Translations under genes and position numbers: made by a program
Part shown: in pieces, positions 42,866-51,742 of the stretch
Position numbering within the stretch: the stretch's first letter is position 1
How the letters are laid out: the number at the start of each line of letters is the position of its first letter
From: Actinomycetota bacterium
GTDB taxonomy: Bacteria > Actinomycetota > CADDZG01 > JAHWKV01 > JAOPZY01
Length of the DNA stretch: 64,000 nt
Direction: 5' to 3'
Assembly (NCBI GenBank): GCA_035765775.1
Contig: DASTWV010000032.1
Span: forward strand, 39,224-103,223
Notes under the pieces: model-generated
What the model saw: the letters and a program-made list of their open reading frames with translations, nothing else
What the model was told of the DNA's origin: nothing
The model's database searches: none

Positions 42866-43093
42866 TTACACCGGCTGCACGCTGCCGGCAATCCGCCCGG
42901 CAACGCTGGAGGGCTCGTCACTCCCGTGCTTCAGGATCTGCTCCTCGCCCCGGGGGACGCCCGCGACGTGGGCCGGCCCGACGCCTTCGTCGTTGACGAG
43001 ACCGGCGGCGGCCTTCTTGCCCCACGGGCGGAACACCGCCAGCAACCCCCCTACGATGGCAAGAATGCCTAGGAATGACAGTTTCCAGGACAT
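42866..43093 (-). CDS. Small single-pass membrane protein
   Basis: The 75-residue protein starts MSWKLSFLGILAIVGGLLAVF, one membrane helix, and continues with a short polar tail. AAAGGAG lies eight bases before the ATG at 43093, which decides the start over a longer frame. I do not recognise it. It is the first gene of a two-gene unit with the glycine-zipper protein. Confidence 0.65.
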   Translation of the reverse strand: MSWKLSFLGILAIVGGLLAVFRPWGKKAAAGLVNDEGVGPAHVAGVPRGEEQILKHGSDEPSSVAGRIAGSVQPV

Positions 43094-43485
43094 GAGACTG
43101 CTCCTTTCTTTCCGACTTCCCGCCCCCAAGTGAGGCCCATTTGGGGCCCTGTAGTAGCCCTACCCACTGACCGCAGAAATCACGCAGCTCTCCCGCATGG
43201 AGGAGATGCCGGCTCGCCTGGACACGGCCGGGGACCAGCGCCGACGTGCCACGGCGTGACCGCCGGGGGACGATCGCGGTCGCCGCCGAGATCAACGCGG
43301 GCGGCGGCCAGAGGCTCTGCGGGCCCGCCTCGCCCAGCTCGAGGCCCTGTGCCGCGGCCGGGGAGGTCCTCCTCAAGCTCACTCCTCAAGCTCACCCTCC
43401 CCGGGTTCGGGGTGGTCCTGCCCGACTTGGCCCGTCCCGAATTGACCCGTTTAGGGACTCGGGAAGCGGGTACCTCGCCAGCATC
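43094..43485. other. Divergent noncoding interval before the respiratory operon
   Basis: No gene is supported. A 13-base unit TCCTCAAGCTCAC is tandemly duplicated at 43370-43395. TTGACC at 43443 looks like a -35, but no -10 lies at the right distance. A short frame with ALRARLAQLEAL near 43310 is too small and unsupported to call. Confidence 0.35.
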
Positions 43486-44556
43486 GTGGTTGACGGTTTC
43501 TTACGGAGGAACCGCCGCCGGCCACTGCACCGCCCCCTGGACTCGCTGGCCCACGTCGGCCCTCTAGTCGCCGTCGCGGTGTTGGGAACGGCGTGCGCCA
43601 GCGAGGCGAACTCGCCGTCAATGCTCCGCGCCGACGGCCTCGGGGCGCTGGATATCGAGCGCTTCTGGTGGATCCTCTTCGGGATCTCCGCCGCCGTCTT
43701 CGCCATTGTCCTGGGGCTCATGATGGTGGCGCTCGCCCGCCGCCACCGGCCCGTCCCGGCTGACGAAGCCGCCGGGAAGCACCCGGAGGACGAACCTGCC
43801 TGGGGAGGGTCGTTCATCCTCTTCTCCGGCGTCGTCGTGCCGGCGATCATCCTGGCCGGCACCTTCGGCCTGACCTTGCACGAGATGAACGTCCTCTCCT
43901 CGCCCGGCCACCACGCGGCGATGACCATCACGGTGACCGGGCACGACTGGTGGTGGGAGGCCCGCTACCCGGGTGGGGCCATCACCGCCAACGAGATCCA
44001 CATCCCCACCGGCGAGGTCGTCCGGGTGCGCCTGCTGACTGCCGATGTCATCCACAGCTTCTGGGTGCCGCAGCTGCAGACCAAGACCGACATGATCCCC
44101 GGCCGCACCAACGAAACCTGGCTCGAGACCGGCCAGCCCGGGCGCTACCGCGGCCAGTGCGCCCAGTTCTGCGGCCTGCAGCACGCCCACATGATCTTCT
44201 ACGTGGTGGCGGACCCCCCGGACACCTTCGCCACCTGGCTGGCCGGTCAGGCGCAGCCCGCCCCCCCGCCCACCGGGGCGCTGGCGACCGCGGGCGAGCA
44301 GATCTTCACCACCCAGACCTGTGCCGGGTGCCACGCCATCCGGGGGACCTCGGCGGCGGCAAGGATCGGCCCCGACCTGACCCACATTGCCTCCCGCCAG
44401 ACGATCGGAGCCGGGGTGCTCGACAACACCGCGGGGAATCTCGCCGCCTGGATCACCGACCCGCAGCACGCCAAGCCGGGCGCCGACATGCCGCCCACCG
44501 ACCTCACCCCCGACCAGGTCCAGGCCCTCGTGGCCTACCTGCAAACCCTCAACTAG
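43486..44556 (+). CDS. ctaC: Cytochrome c oxidase subunit II fused to cytochrome c (caa3 type)
   Basis: The 356-residue lipoprotein (lipobox LGTAC, Cys37) has two membrane helices, a cupredoxin domain with the CuA ligands in DVIHSFW, GQCAQFCGLQHAHM, and a C-terminal cytochrome c domain with CAGCH near residue 280 and a late methionine in GADMPPTDL. It takes electrons from cytochrome c or directly from QcrC and passes them to subunit I. The GTG at 43486 is the best start because it gives a normal lipoprotein signal; no ribosome-binding site is visible. Confidence 0.93.
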   Translation: MVDGFLRRNRRRPLHRPLDSLAHVGPLVAVAVLGTACASEANSPSMLRADGLGALDIERFWWILFGISAAVFAIVLGLMMVALARRHRPVPADEAAGKHPEDEPAWGGSFILFSGVVVPAIILAGTFGLTLHEMNVLSSPGHHAAMTITVTGHDWWWEARYPGGAITANEIHIPTGEVVRVRLLTADVIHSFWVPQLQTKTDMIPGRTNETWLETGQPGRYRGQCAQFCGLQHAHMIFYVVADPPDTFATWLAGQAQPAPPPTGALATAGEQIFTTQTCAGCHAIRGTSAAARIGPDLTHIASRQTIGAGVLDNTAGNLAAWITDPQHAKPGADMPPTDLTPDQVQALVAYLQTLN

Positions 44557-44569
44557 CGAGGCAACAGCA

Positions 44570-46474
44570 ATGGCCACGGTCCACGACGCCACCTCGTCCT
44601 CCTCGCCCTCCCTCGAGGAGATGTGGGGCGAGCCCCAGGGCCTGGGGTCGTGGCTGAGCACGGTGGACCACAAGCGCATCGGCATGAAGTACCTGGTGAC
44701 CGCCATGGTCTTCCTGGTGGCCGGAGGGGTCGAGTCGCTGATCATGCGGGCGCAGCTGGCCCAGCCCAACCTGCATCTCATCAGCCCCGAGGTCTACAAC
44801 CAGCTCTTCACCATGCACGGGGTGACAATGATGTTCCTGTTCGCCACCCCAGTGCTCTCGGGCTTCGGCAACTACCTGGTCCCGCTGATGATCGGAGCCC
44901 GGGACATGGCTTTCCCCCGGCTGAACGCCTTCGGGTATTGGGTGTTCCTGGCCTCGGGAATCTTCCTGTACTCGGCGTTCCTGACCGGCCACGTGCCCGA
45001 CGCCGGCTGGTTCAACTACGTACCCCTCTCCGGGCCCCGTTTCGCCCCCGGGATCAACATCGACTTCTACGCGCTGGGCCTCATCTTCGTGGCGATCTCC
45101 ACCACCGCCGGGGCCATCAACTTCATCGTGACCATCCTGAAGATGCGCGCCCCCGGGATGTCGATCAACCGCATTCCGATCTTCGTCTGGGGCGAGCTGG
45201 CGATGTCGTTCTCCATCGTCTTCGCCCTGCCGACCCTGACCGTGGCCTGCGTGCTCCTGGAGCTGGAGCGAAAATTCGGCTTCCATTTCTTCGACGCCGG
45301 TCACGGCGGTGATCCGTTGCTGTGGCAGCACCTGTTCTGGATCTTCGGCCACCCCGAGGTGTACATCATCATCCTGCCGGCGCTCGGGATGGTCTCCGCC
45401 CTGATTCCCACGTTCACCGGCCGGCGCATGGTGGGCTACATCTGGATCGTCATCGCCGAGATGGCCACCGCCCTCATCGGCTTCGGCGTGTGGACCCACC
45501 ACATGTTCACCACCGGCCTGCCCCAGGTGGCGATCTCCTTCGTGGCGCTCTCCAGCTTCTTCATCGCCATCCCCAGCGGGGTGCAGATCTTCGCCTGGAT
45601 CGCCACGCTGATCGCCGGACGACCGCGCCTGAAGACGCCGATGCTGTTCGTGCTGGGCTTCTTGCTGGTCTTCGTGATCGGCGGCCTGTCGGGCGTGATG
45701 TTTGCTGCCGTGCCCTTCGACCAGCAGGTGCACGACTCCTATTTCGTCATCGCCCACTTCCACTACGTGATGGTGGGGGGCCTGCTCTTCCCGCTGTTCG
45801 GCGCCCTCTACTACTGGCTCCCCAAGATGACCGGCCGGATGATGGGCGAGGGTCTCGGCAAGTGGAGCTTCTGGACGATGTTCGCCGGCTTCAATGTGTG
45901 CTTCTTCCCGATGCACGTCATGGGCATCCTCGGCCAGCCCCGGCGCACGTACACCTACCAGGCCGGGCTGGGCTGGACCGGCCCGAACCTCATCTCCACC
46001 ATCGGGGCCTTCCTGCTGGGCCTGGGAATTGCCCTGACGTTCTGGAACTGGGTCTGGAGCCGGTGGCACGGGGCGCCGGCCGGCAACGACCCCTGGGGCG
46101 GCGACACGCTGGAGTGGGCCACGACCTCGCCCCCACCGGAGTACAACTTCGAGACCATCCCCACCGTCGCCAGCCTCGAGCCGACCTGGGACCAACCCAA
46201 CCTCCGGGACGGCGCCCAGCCCCCCGAGGCCGGGGGCCGGCCGCTGCTGGGGGGCCACCTCACCCTGTCCACCTCCCTGCTGGACGGCACCCCGCGCGCC
46301 GTGGTCTTCATGCCCCACGCCACCCTCGCTCCGGTCATCGCCAGCCTGGGGCTGCTGGTGGGCTTCTGGGGCGTGGTCTTCGGCGCCTGGCTGCTGGCCG
46401 GGGTGGGGGCGACAGTGTTCGCCGGCGGGATGATCGACTGGTTCTGGCCCCGGCACCAGACCCAGGAGACCTGA
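44570..46474 (+). CDS. ctaD: Cytochrome c oxidase subunit I
   Basis: The 634-residue catalytic subunit has 12 core helices and the haem and CuB ligands: the low-spin haem histidine in MHGVTM, HPEVY with the cross-linked His-Tyr, THHMF for CuB, and HFHYV for the haem pair. It reduces oxygen to water and pumps protons. A C-terminal extension of about 100 residues holds two more membrane segments. The ATG is 13 bases after ctaC. Confidence 0.97.
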   Translation: MATVHDATSSSSPSLEEMWGEPQGLGSWLSTVDHKRIGMKYLVTAMVFLVAGGVESLIMRAQLAQPNLHLISPEVYNQLFTMHGVTMMFLFATPVLSGFGNYLVPLMIGARDMAFPRLNAFGYWVFLASGIFLYSAFLTGHVPDAGWFNYVPLSGPRFAPGINIDFYALGLIFVAISTTAGAINFIVTILKMRAPGMSINRIPIFVWGELAMSFSIVFALPTLTVACVLLELERKFGFHFFDAGHGGDPLLWQHLFWIFGHPEVYIIILPALGMVSALIPTFTGRRMVGYIWIVIAEMATALIGFGVWTHHMFTTGLPQVAISFVALSSFFIAIPSGVQIFAWIATLIAGRPRLKTPMLFVLGFLLVFVIGGLSGVMFAAVPFDQQVHDSYFVIAHFHYVMVGGLLFPLFGALYYWLPKMTGRMMGEGLGKWSFWTMFAGFNVCFFPMHVMGILGQPRRTYTYQAGLGWTGPNLISTIGAFLLGLGIALTFWNWVWSRWHGAPAGNDPWGGDTLEWATTSPPPEYNFETIPTVASLEPTWDQPNLRDGAQPPEAGGRPLLGGHLTLSTSLLDGTPRAVVFMPHATLAPVIASLGLLVGFWGVVFGAWLLAGVGATVFAGGMIDWFWPRHQTQET

Positions 46475-46477
46475 TCC

Positions 46478-47137
46478 ATGGCCATCACGCACGCCACCAG
46501 CGATGTCCCCGAGGTCGACCCCCTCGTACCCACCGGTGCCCCGGGCGAGTTGCTGCCCGGCTACGCCAGCGGGCCGGACTCCTTCGGGTTCTGGGGGATG
46601 TTGGGCCTGATCACCACCGAGGCCCTGCTGTTCTCCTCGCTGATCGCCAGCTACTTCTACCTGCGCTTCCGGGCCGGGCCGCACCACTGGCCCCCGGCGG
46701 GCATCGCCCCGCCCGAGCTCACCCTGCCCCTCATCATGACCGCCATCCTGTGGTCCTCCAGCATCCCGGTCCACCTGGCGGACCATGCCATCCGGCGGGG
46801 CAGCCAGCGCGGCCTACGCCTGGGCCTTCTGGGCGGGTTCCTGCTGGGAGCCACGTTCCTCGGCCTCCAGCTCATCGTCGAGTACCCCAAGACCCTGGAC
46901 CTGTTCACACCCCGCACCAACGCCTACGGTTCGCTGTTCTTCACCCTGACCGGCTTCCACGGGTTCCACGTCCTCGTCGGGCTGGCGATCAGCGTCTTCG
47001 TCCAGATCCGGGCGTGGCAGGGCGCCTTCGACCGGCACCGCCACCTGATGGTGCGCAACTTCGCCATGTACTGGCACTTCGTCGACGCCGTGTGGGCGCT
47101 GATCCTGTGCACCGTCTACCTCTCCCCCCGCCTGTGA
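46478..47137 (+). CDS. ctaE: Cytochrome c oxidase subunit III
   Basis: The 219-residue protein has five membrane helices and the subunit III signature GSLFFTLTGFHGFHVLVGL and the final AMYWHFVDAVWALIL. It stabilises the oxygen-reducing core. It starts three bases after the ctaD stop with GGAGACC in front. A tandem 14-bp duplication immediately follows its stop. Confidence 0.95.
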   Translation: MAITHATSDVPEVDPLVPTGAPGELLPGYASGPDSFGFWGMLGLITTEALLFSSLIASYFYLRFRAGPHHWPPAGIAPPELTLPLIMTAILWSSSIPVHLADHAIRRGSQRGLRLGLLGGFLLGATFLGLQLIVEYPKTLDLFTPRTNAYGSLFFTLTGFHGFHVLVGLAISVFVQIRAWQGAFDRHRHLMVRNFAMYWHFVDAVWALILCTVYLSPRL

Positions 47138-47164
47138 GCCAGTCCCTATGAGCCAGTCCCTATG
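47134..47164 (+). repeat. Tandem 14-bp repeat making two five-codon mini-frames
   Basis: GAGCCAGTCCCTAT occurs twice in tandem (47137-47164), followed by GAGCCAGACC. GTG at 47134 overlaps the ctaE stop and reads five codons to TGA at 47149. ATG at 47148 overlaps that stop and reads five codons to TGA at 47163. ATG at 47162 overlaps that stop and starts the next gene. Confidence 0.85.
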
Positions 47165-47575
47165 AGCCAGACCCTCGACACCCAGGTGCTCAACGAGCCC
47201 AGGCGCTCGCTCGTCGCCCAGTGGATCGCGGTGCTCGCCCCGCCCGGGGCGTGGGCCGCTGAGTTCCTGCTGAACTACAACCTGGCCGACAGCCTGGGCT
47301 GCAGCCCCTCCGCCATCCGCTTCCTCGGGATGGATGGCGGCGTCAAGATCGCCAGCGCCGCGGTGACCGGGGTCGCCGTCCTGGTGTGCCTCCTCACGGG
47401 TGCCCTGTCCCTGGCCGCCTACCGGCGCTTCCGCGCCGAGGACCACACCACGGGCCAGCGCGCCCGGTGGATGGCGCTGGCCGGGGTCATGGTCGCCGTG
47501 CTGTTCCTCATCATCATCCTGGCCAGCTTCCTGCCCATCGCCATCCTCGACCCGCCGTGCGCCCCCTCAATGTGA
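47162..47575 (+). CDS. Small membrane protein of the oxidase operon
   Basis: The 137-residue protein has three membrane segments (about 18-38, 60-83 and 103-128) and a short basic loop. It occupies the place where a small oxidase subunit (subunit IV/CtaF) would be expected, but I cannot match it to that family. Cysteines lie in SLGCSPSA and PPCAPSM. No ribosome-binding site is visible; translation may depend on re-initiation from the mini-frames in front. Confidence 0.7.
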   Translation: MSQTLDTQVLNEPRRSLVAQWIAVLAPPGAWAAEFLLNYNLADSLGCSPSAIRFLGMDGGVKIASAAVTGVAVLVCLLTGALSLAAYRRFRAEDHTTGQRARWMALAGVMVAVLFLIIILASFLPIAILDPPCAPSM

Positions 47576-47588
47576 TGGCCAGGACGTG

Positions 47589-48455
47589 ATGGCGGGCGTT
47601 GTGGCGGTCCCGCCCGCCGGCCTCTGGGGAGCCTGGAGCTTCGACCCCGCCGTCGTGGGCGGCCTGGTCCTGGCGGCCGTGGCGTACGAACGGGGATGGA
47701 CTGCGCTGCGCCGCCTCGCCCGGCCCCCGGTGACCGGGCGCCACGCCGCTGCCTTCGGCGCCGGGCTCGGGCTGCTGGTGGTCGCCCTGGTCTCGCCGCT
47801 CGACGGGCTGGACGCCACCCTGCTCTCCGCCCACATGGCGCAGCACCTGATCCTGCTGGTGGCCGCCCCCCCGCTGCTCCTCGCCGGGCGCCCCGGCCTG
47901 GTCCTCCCCCGCGGCCTGCCGCTGACCGGCCGCCGGCGCCTGGTCGTCCTGTCCCGCCGCCTCCACGGCCCCGCCCGCTGGGCGCGGAACCCGCTGGTGG
48001 TCCTCGTCCTGGTCACGGCCACGATGTGGGGCTGGCACCTGCCGGGCGTGTACGACGCCGCCCTCGCCCACCCTGGTCTCCATGCCGCCGAGCACGCCGC
48101 CTTCCTCGGCACCGCCCTGCTCTTCTGGCGGCTGGTGGTGGACCCGGCCCCCAGGCGCAAGCTGGGCTACGCCCCGGCGATGCTCCTCACCTTCGGCGTG
48201 ATGCTGCAGGGCGCCGCCCTGGGAGCGGCGATTGCCCTCTCGCCGGCGGTGCTCTACCCGGCGTACGGCGCCGGGGCGGCCATGTGGCACGTGTCGGCGC
48301 TGGGCGACCAGCAACTCGCCGGGGCGCTCATGTGGGTGCCGCCGGGCGGCCTGTACCTGATCACCATCGTGGCCCTGGCCAGCCGCTGGTTCGCCGACGT
48401 CGAGCGCCGCATGCGCCACCGGGAGGCCCGCCTCGCCCCGGCCCAGGCGCCATGA
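47589..48455 (+). CDS. ctaG: Cytochrome c oxidase assembly factor, caa3_CtaG family
   Basis: The 288-residue protein has about seven membrane helices with conserved histidines in LLSAHMAQHLILL, MWGWHLPGVYDAAL and LHAAEHAAFLGTALLFW, the family pattern for copper or haem handling during oxidase assembly. It is not related to the Cox11-type CtaG. The start at 47589 (ATG) or 47586 (GTG) follows the previous gene by about 12 bases. Its stop overlaps the qcrC start (ATGA). Confidence 0.88.
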   Translation: MAGVVAVPPAGLWGAWSFDPAVVGGLVLAAVAYERGWTALRRLARPPVTGRHAAAFGAGLGLLVVALVSPLDGLDATLLSAHMAQHLILLVAAPPLLLAGRPGLVLPRGLPLTGRRRLVVLSRRLHGPARWARNPLVVLVLVTATMWGWHLPGVYDAALAHPGLHAAEHAAFLGTALLFWRLVVDPAPRRKLGYAPAMLLTFGVMLQGAALGAAIALSPAVLYPAYGAGAAMWHVSALGDQQLAGALMWVPPGGLYLITIVALASRWFADVERRMRHREARLAPAQAP

Positions 48456-49342
48456 GGGGCCGCCGGGCGGCCCTCGCCGCGCTCTTTGCCCTGCTCGTGC
48501 TCGGTGCCACCGGCTGCTCGGCGCTGCACGCCCGGGAGACCGTGCCCTACCGGCCGCCGGGCGGCATCGTGCCCGACGTCTCCAACCCGCCCAACGGCTT
48601 CGTCATCTACCAGCGGGACTGCGGCTGGTGCCACGGCAGCCAGGGCGAGGGCACCGGGAACGGCCCGCCGCTCACCGGCGGGACCAACTCGCCCGCCCTG
48701 ACCGACCTCATGCTGTCGACCGGGCGCATGCCGATCGCCTCCCCCGCCCAGAAGAACGCCCTCCACCAGCCGGCGCAGTACACCGAGGCACAGGTCGCCG
48801 CCATCGTGGCCGAGGTGGCCACGTTCAACGCCTCGGCCAGCGAGACCGCCATCCCGGCGGTGGATGCCCCCGCCGGCAACCTGGCAGCGGGAAAGACCGC
48901 CTACGAGGCCAACTGCGCCGCCTGCCACTCCGCCACCGGGGCCGGCGGCGTCCTGGCCACCGGCAAGGACGCGGTCATCAACGGCTACGTCGTGAGCCGG
49001 CGCGGCCTGGTGGCTCCGCCGCTCCTGCAGTCAACAGCCACCCAGATCGCCGAGGCTATCCGTACCGGCCCCCCGGGGATGCCGGACTTCGGCCCCTCAC
49101 AGCTCTCCGACGCCCAGGTCAACGCCATCGCCCACTACATCGAGTTCCTCCAGAAGGCCCCCGACCCCGGCGGTCTCAACCTCGGCCGGATCGGCCCGGT
49201 GGCGGAGGGGGCGGCCGGTTGGGTGCTGGGGCTGGGCGTGCTCCTCCTGCTGGTGCGCTGGATCGGGACGAGCGGCCGCGAGCGCTCCGGGGGCCACGGA
49301 GGGGGCCAGAGTGGGAGCCACGGAGGGGGGGACGGTGAATAA
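48452..49342 (+). CDS. qcrC: Dihaem cytochrome c of the bc complex (QcrC type)
   Basis: The 296-residue protein has a signal with a possible lipobox (LGATGC), two cytochrome c domains with CGWCH (57-61) and CAACH (155-159), and a C-terminal membrane helix (about 256-273) followed by a Gly/His-rich tail. This is the layout of actinobacterial QcrC, which replaces cytochrome c1 and carries electrons from the Rieske protein to the oxidase. The ATG overlaps the ctaG stop; the end overlaps qcrA by eight bases. Confidence 0.92.
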   Translation: MRGRRAALAALFALLVLGATGCSALHARETVPYRPPGGIVPDVSNPPNGFVIYQRDCGWCHGSQGEGTGNGPPLTGGTNSPALTDLMLSTGRMPIASPAQKNALHQPAQYTEAQVAAIVAEVATFNASASETAIPAVDAPAGNLAAGKTAYEANCAACHSATGAGGVLATGKDAVINGYVVSRRGLVAPPLLQSTATQIAEAIRTGPPGMPDFGPSQLSDAQVNAIAHYIEFLQKAPDPGGLNLGRIGPVAEGAAGWVLGLGVLLLLVRWIGTSGRERSGGHGGGQSGSHGGGDGE

Positions 49343-50171
49343 GACCCGGGCCATCGCGCTGGCCTTCACCCTCAGCGCCCTCTCGTCGCTCAGCCTGGCG
49401 GTGGTATACGTGAAGGGCGGCGAGGCCCAGCTGGAGGGGGCGCTGCTCGGGGTGGCACTCGGCGGCGTCTCCGTCGGCCTGATCCTGTGGGCAAAACGCC
49501 TGATGCCCCACGGCCCCGATACCCAGGCCCGGGCGGTGACGCCCCCGCAAGCCGCCGAACGGCCGGAGGCTGCCGAGGCCTTCGAGGAGGGGGCCGGGCG
49601 CATCGGCCGGCGCCGGTTCCTCGGCCGCATGCTGGCGGTGGCCATCGGGGCGTTCGGGGTGGCCGCGGTCGTGCCCATCCGCTCGCTCGGCGGGCGCCCC
49701 GACGGCCTGCTCTCCCACACCTCGTGGCGCCGGGGGTCGCGGGCGGTCACGGACGACGGCAACCCGGTCCTGGCCGCCGACCTGCCGGTCAACACCGTCC
49801 TCACGGTGTATCCCGAGGGCGCCCCCGGCTCGGCCGACTCCCAGACCCTGCTCATCCGCCTGCCGGCGGGCGACTACCACCCCCTCCCGGGCCGGGCGGA
49901 CTGGGCGCCGGGCGACATCGTGGGCTTCTCCAAGGTGTGCACCCACGCCGGGTGCCCGGTGGGCCTCTACCGGGCCGACTCCCAGGAGCTGTACTGCCCC
50001 TGCCACCAGTCGATCTTCGAGGTGCTCGAGGCGTGCCGGCCCTCGGCGGGGCCCGCCACCCGGCCGCTGCCCCAGCTCCCGCTGGCGGTGGACGCCGACG
50101 GCTACGTCATCGCTCAGGGCGACTTCCCGGAGCCCATCGGCCCGGGCTTCTGGACCAGGGAACACAAGTGA
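49335..50171 (+). CDS. qcrA: Rieske iron-sulfur subunit of the bc complex
   Basis: The 278-residue protein has three N-terminal membrane segments, the third with the twin-arginine GRRRFLGRM, and a Rieske domain with CTHAGC (202-207) and CPCHQSIFEV (221 onward), giving the two Cys and two His cluster ligands and the disulfide cysteines. The three-helix anchor is typical of actinobacterial QcrA. The GTG at 49335 has GGAGGGGGG in front. The stop overlaps the qcrB start (GTGA). Confidence 0.94.
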   Translation: MNKTRAIALAFTLSALSSLSLAVVYVKGGEAQLEGALLGVALGGVSVGLILWAKRLMPHGPDTQARAVTPPQAAERPEAAEAFEEGAGRIGRRRFLGRMLAVAIGAFGVAAVVPIRSLGGRPDGLLSHTSWRRGSRAVTDDGNPVLAADLPVNTVLTVYPEGAPGSADSQTLLIRLPAGDYHPLPGRADWAPGDIVGFSKVCTHAGCPVGLYRADSQELYCPCHQSIFEVLEACRPSAGPATRPLPQLPLAVDADGYVIAQGDFPEPIGPGFWTREHK

Positions 50172-51673
50172 TCCGGCGCCTGGTCTCCTGGCTGGACGAC
50201 CGCCTGGGCGGGTCGAGCTTCGCCGCCGAGGCGCTGAACAAGGTCTTCCCGGACCACTGGGCGTTCCTGCTGGGCGAGATCGCCCTCTACTGCTTCACCG
50301 TCCTGGTGCTCACCGGGACCTTCCTCACCTTCTTCTTCACGGCGAGCACCGCCCCCACTGTCTACCGGGGGGCCTACGCCCCGCTGAACGGTGCCCACGT
50401 TTCCAGCGCCTACGCCTCCGTGGTGCGTCTCAGCTTCGATGTGCGGGCGGGCCTCGTGATGCGCCAGATCCACCACTGGACGGCGGTGGTCTTCGTGGCC
50501 GCCATCGTGGCGCACCTGTGCCGCATCTTCTTCACCGGCGCGTTCCGCCGGCCCCGGGAGATCAACTGGGTGATCGGCGTCGTGCTGCTGATCCTGGCGA
50601 TCTTCAACGGCTTCACCGGCTACTCGCTGCCCGACGACCTTCTCTCGGGCACCGGCCTGCGGATCGCCTACTCGATCGCCATCTCCATCCCGGTCATCGG
50701 GACCTGGATCGCCTTCCTGCTCTTCGGCGGCCCCTACGGCTCGCCCGGGATCATCGGGCGGCTCTTCGTCATCCACATCCTGTTCATCCCGGCCCTCATC
50801 GGCGCTTTGCTGGGCGCCCACCTGGGCATCGTGTGGCGCCAGAAGCACAGCCAGTTCCCCGGGCCTGGGCGCCTGGAGGGCAACGTGGTGGGCGAGAAGC
50901 TCTGGCCCACGTACGCCGCGAAGTCCATGGGACTGTTCTTCGGGGTGGCCGCCGTCGTCTCCGCTCTGGGCGGCCTCCTGCAGATCAACCCGGTGTGGCA
51001 GTACGGCCCCTACGTCGTCTCGCAGGTCAGCTCCCCGGCCCAGCCCGACTGGTACCTCGGCTGGCTGGAAGGGGCGCTGCGCATCTTCCCGGCCTGGGAG
51101 ACCCGGGTCTTCGGCTTCGAGATCCCCAACGCTTTCTTCCCGGCGGTCCTGCTGCCCGGCATCACCTTCACCCTCCTGTTCGCTTGGCCGTTCATCGAGT
51201 CCTGGGCCACCGGCGACCACCTCCCCCACCACCTGCTCGACCGGCCCCGGGACCGGCCCGTCCGCACCGCGCTCGGCCTGGCGACGCTGACCTTCTACAC
51301 GGTGCTCCTGGCGGCGGGCTCCAACGACCTGCTGGCCAAGTGGTTCCAGGCCCCGGTGGAGGTCATCACCTGGACCTTCCGGGTGCTGGTCATCGTCCTG
51401 CCGCTGGTGGTGGGCTTTGTGGTCTACCGCCTGATGAAGGCCCTGAAGGCCAGCGGCGCCGCCCGGCTCAGCCGGATGCCGGCCCGGGCGCTCTCCGACC
51501 CGGCGGCAGTGCGCGCCCGGTTGGCGGCGCACGCCCCCGCAGCCGCGGCCGCCACCGCCGACGGGGCGCTCGACGCCCGCCGCATCGCCCGCTGGGTGGC
51601 GGTGGGCGCCGGCATGGGCGCCCTGGTGGGGGGCATCGAGCGGCTGCTGCACCGGCGCCCCCCCGAGGAGTGA
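50168..51673 (+). CDS. qcrB: Cytochrome b subunit of the bc complex
   Basis: The 501-residue protein has eight to nine membrane helices. The haem histidines lie in RQIHHWTAVVFVAAIVAHLCR (quoted in part) and IHILFIPALIGALLGAHLG, and the quinol site has PDWY in place of PEWY. Cytochrome b oxidises menaquinol and sends electrons to the Rieske centre and across the membrane. It is the last subunit of an eight-gene respiratory operon with overlapping starts and stops. Confidence 0.95.
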   Translation: MIRRLVSWLDDRLGGSSFAAEALNKVFPDHWAFLLGEIALYCFTVLVLTGTFLTFFFTASTAPTVYRGAYAPLNGAHVSSAYASVVRLSFDVRAGLVMRQIHHWTAVVFVAAIVAHLCRIFFTGAFRRPREINWVIGVVLLILAIFNGFTGYSLPDDLLSGTGLRIAYSIAISIPVIGTWIAFLLFGGPYGSPGIIGRLFVIHILFIPALIGALLGAHLGIVWRQKHSQFPGPGRLEGNVVGEKLWPTYAAKSMGLFFGVAAVVSALGGLLQINPVWQYGPYVVSQVSSPAQPDWYLGWLEGALRIFPAWETRVFGFEIPNAFFPAVLLPGITFTLLFAWPFIESWATGDHLPHHLLDRPRDRPVRTALGLATLTFYTVLLAAGSNDLLAKWFQAPVEVITWTFRVLVIVLPLVVGFVVYRLMKALKASGAARLSRMPARALSDPAAVRARLAAHAPAAAAATADGALDARRIARWVAVGAGMGALVGGIERLLHRRPPEE

Positions 51674-51742
51674 CACCGTTTCGCCTGCCACCCCCCGGGT
51701 AGACCGGGGAGACGACTGACGGCAGAGCCAGGGGAGCACGCG

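Noticed and set aside
43250..43440. Longer N-terminus for ctaC starting near 43246
   Set aside because: It would put about 80 low-complexity residues before a normal lipoprotein signal, so the GTG at 43486 is better.
44549..46786. Minus-strand open frame opposite ctaD
   Set aside because: ctaD is certain from its haem ligands; the antisense frame is a product of high GC content.
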